Below are positions 24,139 to 32,853 of a stretch of 64,000 bases of DNA, piece by piece. The stretch covers positions 186,001-250,000 of the forward strand of contig NZ_JNXG01000004.1 of NCBI RefSeq assembly GCF_000717025.1, given 5' to 3'. A program made the position numbers and the translations under genes. Position 1 is the first letter of the stretch. Each line of letters starts with the position of its first letter. The notes under the pieces are model-generated. The model was not told the DNA's origin. It made no database searches and worked only from the letters and a program-made list of their open reading frames with translations. The stretch comes from Streptomyces atroolivaceus (GTDB lineage: Bacteria; Actinomycetota; Actinomycetes; Streptomycetales; Streptomycetaceae).

Positions 24139-24995
24139 GCCCGGACTCCTATCTCGTCGGCCTCATCGGCTCCGGCATCGGCCCCTCGCTCAGCCCGGCC
24201 CTCCACGAGCGCGAGGCGGACCGGCAGGGCCTGCGCTACCTCTACCGCCTCATCGACATCGGCACGCTCGGGGTCCCGCCGGAGAAGACCGGCGAACTGG
24301 TCCGCTCCGCACGCGACATGGGATACGACGGCCTCAACGTCACCCATCCCTGCAAGCAGCAGGTCCTCACCCACCTCGACGAGCTCTCGCCGCAGGCCGA
24401 GGCGCTCGGCGCGGTGAACACGGTGGTCTTCGAGGGCGGCCGCGCGATCGGCCACAACACCGACGCGACCGGCTTCGCCGCCTCCTTCGCCCGCGGGCTG
24501 CCCGACGCGCCGCTGGACCGGGTCGTGCAGCTGGGAGCGGGCGGTGCGGGAGCCGCCGTCGCCCACGCCCTCCTCGCCCTGGGCGCCGCCCGGCTCACCG
24601 TGCTGGACGCCCTGCCCGACCGGGCGGCGTCCCTCGCCGCGTCCCTGAACCACCACTTCGGCCCCGGCCGGGCCGCCGCCGCGGACCTCCTGGACATCGC
24701 GGCACGGACGGCGGACGCCGACGGCCTGGTCAACGCCACACCCATCGGCATGGCGGCACACCCCGGGCTCCCGCTCCCCGCCGGCCTGCTGCACCCCGGG
24801 CTGTGGGTCGCCGAGGTCGTCTACCGGCCGCTGGAGACCACCCTCGTCCGCACCGCCCGCGCCCTGGGCTGCCGGACGCTGGACGGCGGAGGCATGGCCG
24901 CCTTCCAGGCCGCCGACTCCTTCCGCCTCTTCACCGGCCGCGAACCCGACACCGCCCGCATGCTGGCCGACATCACCGATCTCACGTCGCCCTGA
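24135..24995 (+). CDS. aroE: Shikimate/quinate dehydrogenase
   Basis: A 286-residue shikimate dehydrogenase-family enzyme that oxidises shikimate or quinate with NAD(P). The substrate domain carries '[11 protein letters not shown]' (residues 18-28) and the catalytic Lys74 in '[12 protein letters not shown]'. Asp110 in 'GHNTDATGF' completes the Lys-Asp pair. The nucleotide site is GAGGAGA (135-141). The start is GTG 24135, overlapping the aroQ stop by four bases (GTGA) with GGAGG upstream, which shows tight coupling. From context I favour a catabolic QsuD-like role; cofactor preference cannot be settled by eye. Confidence 0.9.
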   Translation: MSPDSYLVGLIGSGIGPSLSPALHEREADRQGLRYLYRLIDIGTLGVPPEKTGELVRSARDMGYDGLNVTHPCKQQVLTHLDELSPQAEALGAVNTVVFEGGRAIGHNTDATGFAASFARGLPDAPLDRVVQLGAGGAGAAVAHALLALGAARLTVLDALPDRAASLAASLNHHFGPGRAAAADLLDIAARTADADGLVNATPIGMAAHPGLPLPAGLLHPGLWVAEVVYRPLETTLVRTARALGCRTLDGGGMAAFQAADSFRLFTGREPDTARMLADITDLTSP

Positions 24996-25045
24996 AAGCC
25001 ACACCGCGGCACCGAAGCCGCACCGATGCCCGCAGGAGGACCGAC

Positions 25046-26890
25046 ATGCGTACGTCCATCGCCACCGTCTCGCTCAGCGGAACGCTCACCGAGAAGCTCG
25101 CCGCGGCAGCGCGCGCGGGCTTCGACGGCGTCGAGATCTTCGAGAACGACCTGATCGGGAGTCCGCTGAGCCCGGAGGAGATCGGGGAACGGGCCGCGGA
25201 TCTCGGCCTGACGATCGATCTCTTCCAGCCGATGCGCGACATCGAGGCCGTGCCCGCCGACGAGTTCGCCCGCAATCTGCGGCGCGCCGAGCACAAGTTC
25301 CGGCTGATGCGGCGGCTCGGCGCCGACACCGTCCTGGTCTGCTCCAGCGTGTCGCCGTACGCCGTCGACGACGACGACCTCGCCGCCGAGCAGCTGCGCC
25401 GGCTCGCGGACCTCGCGCAGGAGGCCGGTGTCCGGGTCGCGTACGAGGCGCTGGCTTGGGGCCGCCACGTCAGCACCTACGAGCACGCCTGGCGCATCGT
25501 CGAGGCCGCGGACCATCCCGCACTCGGGGTCTGCCTGGACAGCTTCCACATCCTGGCCAGGGGATCGGACGTGACCGGGATCGAGTCCATCCCGGGTGAC
25601 AAGATCTTCTTCCTGCAGCTCGCCGACGCCCCGCAGATGGCCCTGGACGTGCTGCAGTGGAGCCGCCACCACCGCTGCTTCCCCGGCCAGGGCGACCTCG
25701 ACGTCGCCGGGCTCGTGCGGGCGGCGGTCCGTGCCGGATACGACGGGCCCCTCTCGCTGGAGGTGTTCAACGACGTCTTCCGCCAGGCGGACGCGGGCCG
25801 CACCGCGGTCGACGCCCGGCGCTCGCTGACGCTTCTCCACGAGTCGGCGGGACTGACCGCGCCTCCGGCACCGGTCGTCCCCACCGGATTCGCCTTTGTC
25901 GAGATCGCCACGGCCGACACCGCCAGGATCGCACCCCTGCTGACCGCGCTGGGCTTCTCGCGTACGGCCAGGCACGCGGGCAAACCGGTGGACCTCTGGG
26001 AACAGGGCGAGGCCCGCATCCTGCTCAACACCGACACCGGAAGCCACCGGCCGGAACCCTCACTCACCGCGGTGGGCCTGGAGAGCCCCGACCCGGCGGG
26101 GGCATCGGCACGGGCCGAGTCGCTGCTCGCGCCCGTCCTGCCCCGGCGCCGCGCCCCGGGCGACGCCCCGCTGGACGCGGTGGCCGCGCCCGACGGCACC
26201 GAGTTCTTCTTCTGCGTCACCGGCCGCCCTGCCCCGTCCGAGGGCGAGGCCACCGACAGCTCCGGATTCGCCGGCAGCCCCGTCCGCGCCGGGTGGACCG
26301 GTGACTTCGCGCCCGCCCCGCACACCCCCGCCCCCATCGGGATCACCCGTGTCGACCATGTCGCCCTGACCCAGCCCTGGCACCACTTCGACGAGGCGAC
26401 CCTCTTCCACCGCGGCGTGCTCGGCCTCCGCCCGCACGCGAGCGTGGACCTCGCCGACCCCTACGGCCTGCTCCGCAGCCGCGCCGCCAGCAACGAGGAC
26501 GGCACCGTGCGCATCGCCCTAGGGGTGGGGGCGTCCCCGACGGAGGACCCCGCCCGCGGGGGCAGGCCCCAGCACGTGGCGCTGGTCACCGACGACCTCG
26601 TCACCACGGTCCGCCGCGCCCTCGCGGCCGGCGCCCGGATGCTGCCGGTTCCGCCCAACTACTACGACGACCTGGCCGCGCACCACGAGTTCGCCCCGGG
26701 CGAGCTGGAGACCTACCGGGACCTGGGCATTCTCTACGACCGTGACGAGAAGGGGGAGTTCCGGCACTGCTACACCGTGACGACCGGCCGCGTCTTCTTC
26801 GAACTGGTCGAGCGCAGCGGCGGATACGACGGATACGGCGCCCGGAACGCCCCCGTCAGGCTCGCAGCGCAGCACGCGCTGGCCGAATGA
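25046..26890 (+). CDS. qsuB: 3-Dehydroshikimate dehydratase (QsuB-like, two-domain)
   Basis: A 614-residue two-domain enzyme. The N-terminal half (about residues 1-270) is a sugar-isomerase-type TIM barrel ('GFDGVEIFENDLI', 'VRVAYEALAWGRHVS', 'LGVCLDSFHILA', 'GPLSLEVFNDVFRQ') whose Glu, Asp and His residues bind a divalent metal. This half converts 3-dehydroshikimate to protocatechuate. The C-terminal half (about 285-600) holds two VOC modules resembling 4-hydroxyphenylpyruvate dioxygenase ('VDHVALTQPWHHFDEATLF', 'PQHVALVTDD', 'VFFELVERSGGYDGYGARN'). CAGGAGG precedes the ATG. It completes a quinate-to-protocatechuate route with AroQ and AroE. Confidence 0.9.
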   Translation: MRTSIATVSLSGTLTEKLAAAARAGFDGVEIFENDLIGSPLSPEEIGERAADLGLTIDLFQPMRDIEAVPADEFARNLRRAEHKFRLMRRLGADTVLVCSSVSPYAVDDDDLAAEQLRRLADLAQEAGVRVAYEALAWGRHVSTYEHAWRIVEAADHPALGVCLDSFHILARGSDVTGIESIPGDKIFFLQLADAPQMALDVLQWSRHHRCFPGQGDLDVAGLVRAAVRAGYDGPLSLEVFNDVFRQADAGRTAVDARRSLTLLHESAGLTAPPAPVVPTGFAFVEIATADTARIAPLLTALGFSRTARHAGKPVDLWEQGEARILLNTDTGSHRPEPSLTAVGLESPDPAGASARAESLLAPVLPRRRAPGDAPLDAVAAPDGTEFFFCVTGRPAPSEGEATDSSGFAGSPVRAGWTGDFAPAPHTPAPIGITRVDHVALTQPWHHFDEATLFHRGVLGLRPHASVDLADPYGLLRSRAASNEDGTVRIALGVGASPTEDPARGGRPQHVALVTDDLVTTVRRALAAGARMLPVPPNYYDDLAAHHEFAPGELETYRDLGILYDRDEKGEFRHCYTVTTGRVFFELVERSGGYDGYGARNAPVRLAAQHALAE

Positions 26891-27769
26891 TCAGTCCGCC
26901 CGGGCCTCGGAGGAGGTCCGGGCGTCGGAGGGATTCCGGTCGTCGAGGGAATTGCCGGCGTCGAAGGAGGCTCGGGCGTCGAACGCGGCGCGGCGCGTGG
27001 CCCGGCGCAGCGCCCGCAGCAGCGTGGGGCCGAGGGTCAGGGTCAGCACAACGGTCAGGACCGCGCGGCCCAGGTCCCAGCCGAGCGAGGTGGCGAGGCA
27101 GTACGCGAGGAAGCGGACGAGGTTCTCGTGCAGCGGGGCGCCCTCGGCGAAGGAGATCCCGGTGCCGAGCCCTCCCACGAGCGTCCAGCCCTGCAGGTTC
27201 ATCGCCGTGCCGTACGCGAACGCAGCCACGCATCCGTACGCCGCGAGCATCAGCACCTCGCCCCGGCCGCGCAGCCGCTCCGGACCGGGCAGCAGGCCCG
27301 CGCCCATCGTGAACCAGCTCATCGACAGCATCTGGAAGGGCATCCACGGCCCCACCCCTCCGGTGAGCAGGGCGGAGGCGAACATCGTCACCGAGCCGAG
27401 CACGAAGGCGAAGCCGGGCCCCAGGACCCGGCCGCTCAGCACCATCAGGAAGAACATGGGCTCCAGGCCCGCGGTCCCCGCACCCAGAGGGCGCAGCGCG
27501 GCGCCCACCGCGGCGAGGACGCCGAGCATCGCGACCGACTTCGCGTCCAGGCCGCCGTCCGCGACCGTCGCGACGACCACGCCGACGAGCAGGACGAGCA
27601 GCGCGGCGAACAGCCACGGCGCGCCCTCGGAATGGGTGGTGACACCGGAGCCACCGCCCGCCAGCAACGGCCAGCCGAAGGCCATCACCCCGATCGCACT
27701 GACCAGGACGAGCGCGGCGGCGGCACGCGGGCCGATGCGCACCGGGCGGGCGGAACGGGAGCCGGTCAT
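26891..27769 (-). CDS. ECF transporter S component (putative cobalamin-specific)
   Basis: A 292-residue membrane protein with about six hydrophobic helices, including 'AAALVLVSAIGVMAFGWPLL', 'LEPMFFLMVLSGRVLGPGFA', 'ASALLTGGVGPWMPFQMLSM' and 'LMLAAYGCVAAFAYG'. The 'GPWMPFQM' segment is typical of large actinobacterial S components. It is the last gene of an ECF operon under a cobalamin-riboswitch-like leader, so B12 or a corrinoid is the likely substrate. Its ATG overlaps the upstream stop (ATGA). The C-terminal tail (from about residue 265) is low-complexity with repeated Ser-Asp-Ala-Arg-like units. Its stop codon abuts the qsuB stop. Confidence 0.75.
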   Translation of the reverse strand: MTGSRSARPVRIGPRAAAALVLVSAIGVMAFGWPLLAGGGSGVTTHSEGAPWLFAALLVLLVGVVVATVADGGLDAKSVAMLGVLAAVGAALRPLGAGTAGLEPMFFLMVLSGRVLGPGFAFVLGSVTMFASALLTGGVGPWMPFQMLSMSWFTMGAGLLPGPERLRGRGEVLMLAAYGCVAAFAYGTAMNLQGWTLVGGLGTGISFAEGAPLHENLVRFLAYCLATSLGWDLGRAVLTVVLTLTLGPTLLRALRRATRRAAFDARASFDAGNSLDDRNPSDARTSSEARAD

Positions 27770-29499
27770 GCGGCGGGCCCCCCCGGGGCGGACGCCTCCA
27801 GCGCCGTGCGCACCTGCCCCACGGTCAGCCACTGCCGCGGGGCGAGGATCTTGGCGGTCTGCGGGGCGAACGCGGGGGAGGAGACCACGACCTCCCGGGT
27901 CGGGCCGTCGGCCACGACCTCACCGTCGGCCAGGATCACCACCCGGTGGGCCAGCTCCGCAGCCAGCTCCACATCGTGCGTGGCCAGGATGATGGCGTGC
28001 CCCGCACCCGCCAGCCGGCGCAGCACGCCGACGAGCCGCGCCTTCGCCGCGTAGTCCAGGCCGCGCGTCGGCTCGTCCAGGAGGAGCAGCGGGGGCCGGG
28101 CGGTGAGCACCAGGGCGAGGGCCAGCGCGAGCCGCTGACCCTCCGACAGGTCACGGGGGTGGACGTCGTCGGGCACCCCGGGCAGCAGCTCGGAGACCAG
28201 CGCCCGGCAGCTGCCCGCCGGCGCGCCCGCGTCGGAGTCGGCCGCGGCGCACTCCGCGCCCACCGTGTCCGCGTACAGCAGGTCACGGGGCTCCTGCGGG
28301 ACGAGCCCGACCCGGCGCACCATGTCGCGGGGCGGGGTGCGGGACGGGTGCAGACCGCCGACGAGGACGGATCCCGTGGTCGGTCCGGTCATCCCGACGA
28401 GGGTCGTCAGCAGCGTCGACTTGCCGGCGCCGTTGCGCCCCATCAGTGCCACGGTCTCACCGGGTGCGACGGACAGGGTCACCCCGCGCAGCGCCTGGAC
28501 CCGCCCGTGCCGCACTCCGAGTCCCTCGATCCGGACGGCGGCGTCGAGGACCGGAGGCCGTTCGGGTGCCGGGGCCGGCCGACGGCCCAGCAGCCGGCCC
28601 AGGAAGCCGGGGCGGGCGGCAGCCGGAGCGGGGAGCGGGGCCACCACGGCGTCCGCCGGGGCCTCGCGCGCCGGGGGTTCCACGTCGGCCAGCCGTTCCC
28701 GCAGGTCCACCGCCCGGCGCCGGGCGTCGCGCACCGACAGCGGCAGCGGGTCCCAGCCCACCAGCCGGCCCAGTGCCACCACCGGCGGCCGGACGGGCGA
28801 GAGCGCCATGACGTCCGCTGGCGCACCCATCACGGGGGCGGCGCCGGGCGCGGGCAGCAGGAGGACCTGGTCCGCGTACTGCACGACACGTTCCAGGCGG
28901 TGCTCGGCCATCAGGACCGTCGTCCCCAGGTCGTGCACCAGCCGCTGGAGCACCGCCAGCACGTCCTCGGCCGCGGCCGGGTCCAGGGCGGACGTCGGCT
29001 CGTCCAGGACCAGGACCTTCGGATGAGGGGTGAGGACCGAGCCGATCGCGACCCGCTGCCGCTGGCCCCCGGAGAGCGTGGCGATCGGCCGGTCCCGCAG
29101 CTCGGCGAGCCCCAGCAGATCCAGCGTCTCCTCGACCCGGCGCCGCATCACGTCCGGGGCGAGGCCCAGCGACTCCATCCCGTACGCCAGCTCGTCCTCG
29201 ACGGTGTCCGTCACGAAGTGGGCGAGCGGATCCTGGCCCACCGTGCCCACCAGATCGGCGAGCTCACGCGGCTTGTGGGTCCGGGTGTCACGGCCGCCGA
29301 CCGTGACCCGGCCGGTCAGCGTCCCGCCGGTGAAGTGCGGCACGAGACCGGACACCGCGCCCAGCAGAGTCGACTTGCCGACACCGGACGGACCGACGAC
29401 CAGCACCAGTTCGCCCTCGGGGACCGTGAGATCGATCCCGGACAGGGTGGGGCGCCCGACGCCCTCGTACCGCACCGAGACCTGCTCGAACCGGATCAT
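27766..29499 (-). CDS. ECF-type ABC ATPase with two fused ATP-binding domains
   Basis: A 577-residue protein holding both energising ATPases of an ECF transporter in one chain. Domain 1 (about residues 1-230) has Walker A 'GPSGVGKST', signature 'LSGGQRQRV', Walker B 'VLVLDEPTSALDP' and 'MAEHRLERV'. Domain 2 (about 320-550) has 'GRNGAGKST', 'LSEGQRLAL' and 'LLLLDEPTRGLD'. A Pro/Ala-rich linker joins them. The pair powers the S component and EcfT by ATP hydrolysis on the cytoplasmic face. Start and stop each overlap the neighbouring gene by four bases. Confidence 0.9.
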   Translation of the reverse strand: MIRFEQVSVRYEGVGRPTLSGIDLTVPEGELVLVVGPSGVGKSTLLGAVSGLVPHFTGGTLTGRVTVGGRDTRTHKPRELADLVGTVGQDPLAHFVTDTVEDELAYGMESLGLAPDVMRRRVEETLDLLGLAELRDRPIATLSGGQRQRVAIGSVLTPHPKVLVLDEPTSALDPAAAEDVLAVLQRLVHDLGTTVLMAEHRLERVVQYADQVLLLPAPGAAPVMGAPADVMALSPVRPPVVALGRLVGWDPLPLSVRDARRRAVDLRERLADVEPPAREAPADAVVAPLPAPAAARPGFLGRLLGRRPAPAPERPPVLDAAVRIEGLGVRHGRVQALRGVTLSVAPGETVALMGRNGAGKSTLLTTLVGMTGPTTGSVLVGGLHPSRTPPRDMVRRVGLVPQEPRDLLYADTVGAECAAADSDAGAPAGSCRALVSELLPGVPDDVHPRDLSEGQRLALALALVLTARPPLLLLDEPTRGLDYAAKARLVGVLRRLAGAGHAIILATHDVELAAELAHRVVILADGEVVADGPTREVVVSSPAFAPQTAKILAPRQWLTVGQVRTALEASAPGGPAA

Positions 29500-30641
29500 G
29501 CGAGCTCCTTGGAGTCCGAGGGGGAAGAGGGCACCGGCGCCACCGCGGCGGGCAGCAGCCCGACCAGCACGGCGGCGGCCGGCCACAGCGGCAGGACGGG
29601 AGCCGTCAGAGGGACGACGCCGGGGCGCAGGGCGTCCGGGTCGGTGGCCCCCGCCCAGATCATCGCCGCCGCGACGGCCACGCCCGAGGCCGCGACGAGC
29701 CAGGCGCGTACGCCCCAGCGGTCCGGCCGGTAGCGGGTACGGACCGAGCGGCGCCCGCCGAGTCCGAGGCCGGCCATCGCCGCGGCCAGCCCCACCAGCA
29801 GCAGCGGCAGTCCGTGTACGGCGCCCTGCGCGGCCAGCAGCCCGTACGTCCCCGCGCACACGCCCAGCAGGCCGCCGAGCGTCAGCACGTGCGTGGTGCG
29901 GCGGACGGCGGGCGGGACCTGCGCGGTGCGCCCGTACCCCCGCGCGTCCATCGACGCGGCGACGGCCACCGAGCGCTCCAGCGCGCCCTCCAGCACCGGC
30001 AGCCCGATCTGGAGCACCGCCCCGATCCCGCCGGTCGGACGGCCGCGCAGCCTGCGGGCCGTCCGCAGCCGCGCCACGTCGGCGACCATGTTCGGCGCGA
30101 ACGTCATCGCGACGACGACGGCGACCCCCACCTCGTACAGGGCGCCGGGCAGGGACTTCAGCAGCCGGGCCGGGTTGGCCAGCGAGTTCGCCGCACCGAC
30201 GCAGATCAGCAGCGTGGCCAGCTTGGCCCCGTCGTACAGCGCGAAGACCAGTTGCTCCGCCGTGACGCGGCCGCCGATCCTGACCCCCTGGGCCCAGTCG
30301 GGCAGCGGCACCTCGGGCAGCGTGAACAAGGGGTGCGTACCGGGGACGGGGGAGCCGAGGAAGACGGAGAAGACGAGCCGGACGGCGATGACGAAGAGCC
30401 CGATCCTGATGAACGCCCCGTACGAACGCGCCCACGGCGCGTCGGTGCGCCGCGCCGCCACCACATAGCCCGCCACTCCTACCAGCAGCCCGAGCAGCAG
30501 GGGGTTGGTGGTACGGGACGCGGCGGTCGCCAGCCCGAGTGCCCACAGCCACCAGGCGCCGGCCGGCAGCGCGTTGCCGCGGGTGGCCTCGGGGGCGCGC
30601 AGGGCAGGGCGGAGCCGGGCCGCACCGGTCGAGCGGGTCAT
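29496..30641 (-). CDS. ECF transporter transmembrane coupling protein (EcfT/CbiQ family)
   Basis: A 381-residue CbiQ-type membrane protein that couples the ATPases to the S component. It has several membrane helices and two Arg-containing coupling motifs in cytoplasmic helices: 'RLRTARRLRG' (about residue 193) and 'SMDARGYGRT' (about residue 229), the XRX motifs that dock into the ATPase grooves. It is longer than typical EcfT (about 260) because of extra C-terminal hydrophobic segments. Both ends overlap neighbours by four bases (ATGA). Confidence 0.85.
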   Translation of the reverse strand: MTRSTGAARLRPALRAPEATRGNALPAGAWWLWALGLATAASRTTNPLLLGLLVGVAGYVVAARRTDAPWARSYGAFIRIGLFVIAVRLVFSVFLGSPVPGTHPLFTLPEVPLPDWAQGVRIGGRVTAEQLVFALYDGAKLATLLICVGAANSLANPARLLKSLPGALYEVGVAVVVAMTFAPNMVADVARLRTARRLRGRPTGGIGAVLQIGLPVLEGALERSVAVAASMDARGYGRTAQVPPAVRRTTHVLTLGGLLGVCAGTYGLLAAQGAVHGLPLLLVGLAAAMAGLGLGGRRSVRTRYRPDRWGVRAWLVAASGVAVAAAMIWAGATDPDALRPGVVPLTAPVLPLWPAAAVLVGLLPAAVAPVPSSPSDSKELA

Positions 30642-31321
30642 CGGCGGCGGCGGGCCTGCAGCACAGCGGCGACGCCCAGGACGAGCACCGCCCCGACGCC
30701 GGTGAGCACACCGGCCGACGGGCCGCCGCCTCCGGAGGCACCGTCGGGGTCGCGCTCGTCGGCCGAGGAGGCCGTGGCCGGACCGCCGGAGTCCGTGGCG
30801 CCGGAGTCGCCCCCGGTCTGTTCGCCACAGCCCGACCGCGGATAGCCCGTGATCGCGCAGAGCATCGCGGAGGTGTCGTACCGCAGCGGCTTCGCCACCG
30901 CGGCGAGGGCCTCCGCCGTGCTCGCGTCCGGCGCCACCCGGGCACAGGCGGTGCGCAGCGGTGGCGGCTTCTCGCCCTCCGGCGCGTCGGCCGCCGTACC
31001 CGGGTCGATGACCAGTGCGATCCGCTTGAGGCCGCCCTTCGCCGGGGTGGCCGCGCAGACGGCCCCGAAGTCCGGCGCGCGTCGTGGCTGCGCCGAGTCC
31101 TGGGAGTCGTCGCTCACCGAGAAGCGGAACCCCTGCACCGCGCCGTCGTCCGGCCGGACCACGGAAGGCCCCTGGGTGGCGTACGTCCAGCCCTTCCCGC
31201 CGTCGCTCTCCCAGAACGACCAGTAGCGGTAGCCGGCTGCCTGCGCGCTCCCGGTGCCCAGCACGGCCAGCACGGCGCCGACGAGAAGAAGCAGCACCGC
31301 CCTGCCCAGCGGGCGGCTCAC
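30638..31321 (-). CDS. Secreted, C-terminally anchored protein of the ECF operon (SCO2322-like)
   Basis: A 227-residue protein with a signal peptide (about residues 1-30, 'GRAVLLLLVGAVLAVLG' ending at AQA), an extracytoplasmic domain that starts 'GYRYWSFWESDGGKGWTYAT', and a C-terminal membrane helix plus 'QARRRR' stop-transfer tail. Four Cys residues lie in the outer domain and may form disulfides. From memory this matches an actinobacterial family named after SCO2322; no function is established. GTG 31321 overlaps the upstream stop (GTGA). The context suggests an accessory role in substrate capture for the ECF transporter. Confidence 0.75.
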   Translation of the reverse strand: MSRPLGRAVLLLLVGAVLAVLGTGSAQAAGYRYWSFWESDGGKGWTYATQGPSVVRPDDGAVQGFRFSVSDDSQDSAQPRRAPDFGAVCAATPAKGGLKRIALVIDPGTAADAPEGEKPPPLRTACARVAPDASTAEALAAVAKPLRYDTSAMLCAITGYPRSGCGEQTGGDSGATDSGGPATASSADERDPDGASGGGGPSAGVLTGVGAVLVLGVAAVLQARRRR

Positions 31322-32577
31322 AGCTGCTGGTTCTTCCGGCGTCCGCTGAGCAGGAAGCCGATGCCCGCACCGAAGGCGAGACCGATGCCGATGATCCACC
31401 AGAGGCCGAGCCCCTCGTCGTCGCTGCTCGTGTCCGCGGGCTTGGAAGGTGCCGTCGCGGTCGGCGAGGGCACGGCGGTGGCGGCGGGCGCCGGGCCCGT
31501 CGCGTTGAGCTGCCGGACGAGGTCGACGCCGCCGAAGTCACGGGCGTCCGCGCCGGTCGCGTGGGCGGCGAGCACCAGCTGGGCGGTGGCGGCGGGGCCG
31601 CCCTCCTTCGCCCAGCCCTGTGCGTGCTTCTCCAGGTACGCGACCGCTCCGGCCGCCTTGTCCTTGTGGCCGGACGCGGCCAGCGCCACGACCGCGTCCG
31701 CCGTGTTCCCGAAGTCCGGCTGCGGCGCGGACTCCTCGGCGCCCGGCATCGGCGGCAGATCCAGGTGCCCCGTCCCACCGAGCGCCTTCGCCAGGTGGAA
31801 GGCGCCGTTCTGCGCGGACTGCTCGGGGGTGAGGCCGGTGCCCTTGTGGCAGACGGGGGCCTTCACCGCGTTGTAGTTGCCCGCGGCCAAGCCCTTGCCC
31901 ATCGCGCCGAGCACCGCGGCCGCCGTGGCGTCCGCGTTGGCGGTGAGCACGCCCTTCTTGTCCGGCTGGTAGGCGAACGCCCCGCCGTCCTCGCCCCCGC
32001 AGGGCAGCGCGAAGGTCTGAAGCGCCGTGTACGGGGTCTTCCCACCCGCCTTGGTGACCTCGGCGAGCGGCACGCCCGCCCGGGCCAGGGCCCCGGTCAC
32101 GACGCCGGTGGAGTTGGCGTCGCTCGGGCTGCCCGGGTTGTAACCCCAGCCGCCGTCCGCGTTCTGCACGGACTTCAGCCAGGCGACCCCGTTGTCCACG
32201 ACCTCACGGTGCACACCGAGCTCGACCAGGGCCTGGACCGCCGCCGCCGTGGCGTTGGTGTCCGCGACCGTCATGGCGTCGCAGGGCTCGGAGGCGTCGC
32301 GGTACGAGGGGAAGGCGCCGCTGTCGCACTGCTGGCCGACGAGCCAGTCCACCGACTGCGCGGCGGGGGTGACCAGCTCGATCTTCTGCGCGAGGAAGGC
32401 CAGCGACTGGCGCCACACACCGTCGTACGTCGGGTCCTTGGTGCCGTACAGCCCCGCCGGGAGGCCGGGGGCCGAGGGGGACGGGGACGGACTCGGCGCT
32501 GCGACCGCCACCGGGGCGGCCGCTCCACAGAGCACGGCGGTGATCGCGAGCGCTGCCGCGCGGCGGCGTACGGACAT
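31318..32577 (-). CDS. Secreted alpha/alpha-solenoid (prenyltransferase/squalene-cyclase-repeat) protein, candidate B12 capture
   Basis: A 419-residue protein with a signal peptide (about residues 1-27, ending AVAA), a solenoid of helical repeats ('SVDWLVGQQCDSGAFPSY', 'GVAWLKSVQNADGGWGYN', 'ATAAAVLGAMGKGLAAG', 'NTADAVVALAASGHKDKA'), a Pro/Thr-rich linker and a C-terminal helix ('WWIIGIGLAFGAGIGFLLSG') with a basic tail. The QxxDGGWG-type repeats mark squalene-cyclase-like alpha/alpha folds, which are also used by the B12 carriers intrinsic factor and transcobalamin. First gene after a cobalamin-riboswitch-like leader. It may hold B12 at the cell surface; that role is inference. Confidence 0.8.
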   Translation of the reverse strand: MSVRRRAAALAITAVLCGAAAPVAVAAPSPSPSPSAPGLPAGLYGTKDPTYDGVWRQSLAFLAQKIELVTPAAQSVDWLVGQQCDSGAFPSYRDASEPCDAMTVADTNATAAAVQALVELGVHREVVDNGVAWLKSVQNADGGWGYNPGSPSDANSTGVVTGALARAGVPLAEVTKAGGKTPYTALQTFALPCGGEDGGAFAYQPDKKGVLTANADATAAAVLGAMGKGLAAGNYNAVKAPVCHKGTGLTPEQSAQNGAFHLAKALGGTGHLDLPPMPGAEESAPQPDFGNTADAVVALAASGHKDKAAGAVAYLEKHAQGWAKEGGPAATAQLVLAAHATGADARDFGGVDLVRQLNATGPAPAATAVPSPTATAPSKPADTSSDDEGLGLWWIIGIGLAFGAGIGFLLSGRRKNQQL

Positions 32578-32599
32578 GGCGGGCTGGGCCTCTCGAATG

Positions 32600-32735
32600 G
32601 CATTTCCCCCGCTCGCTCGGACTGAGCCGAGCGCTCAGGGGCCGGGTCGGCGCCGGATTCGCACCGGCTTCCCCCTGTACGGGCATGATGACGACCCGCC
32701 CACTCTACCGGGGCCCTCCCGGACCCCTCCGGGCG
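32600..32735 (-). ncRNA. Cobalamin riboswitch upstream of the ECF operon
   Basis: On the minus strand at 32675-32644 lies GAAGCCGGTGCGAATCCGGC, the B12-box signature, followed by GCCGACCCGG. Upstream arms rich in GGGC/GCCC complete the aptamer. A strong hairpin (GCTCGG-CTCAGT-CCGAGC, 32632-32615) follows between the box and the start codon at 32577 and could act as the expression platform. In the family, B12 binding represses transporter expression. Exact boundaries are approximate. Confidence 0.85.
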
Positions 32736-32853
32736 GACAGCCGCCGTGCGCGGGCGAGAGGTCTTCCCAGCAGTTCAGAGCCCGTGCGAAACTCCGGCGG
32801 GGGTCACACGGGCGCGGGCCCGTGCGGGAAGGACGACCGGGTGGGAAACAGCA

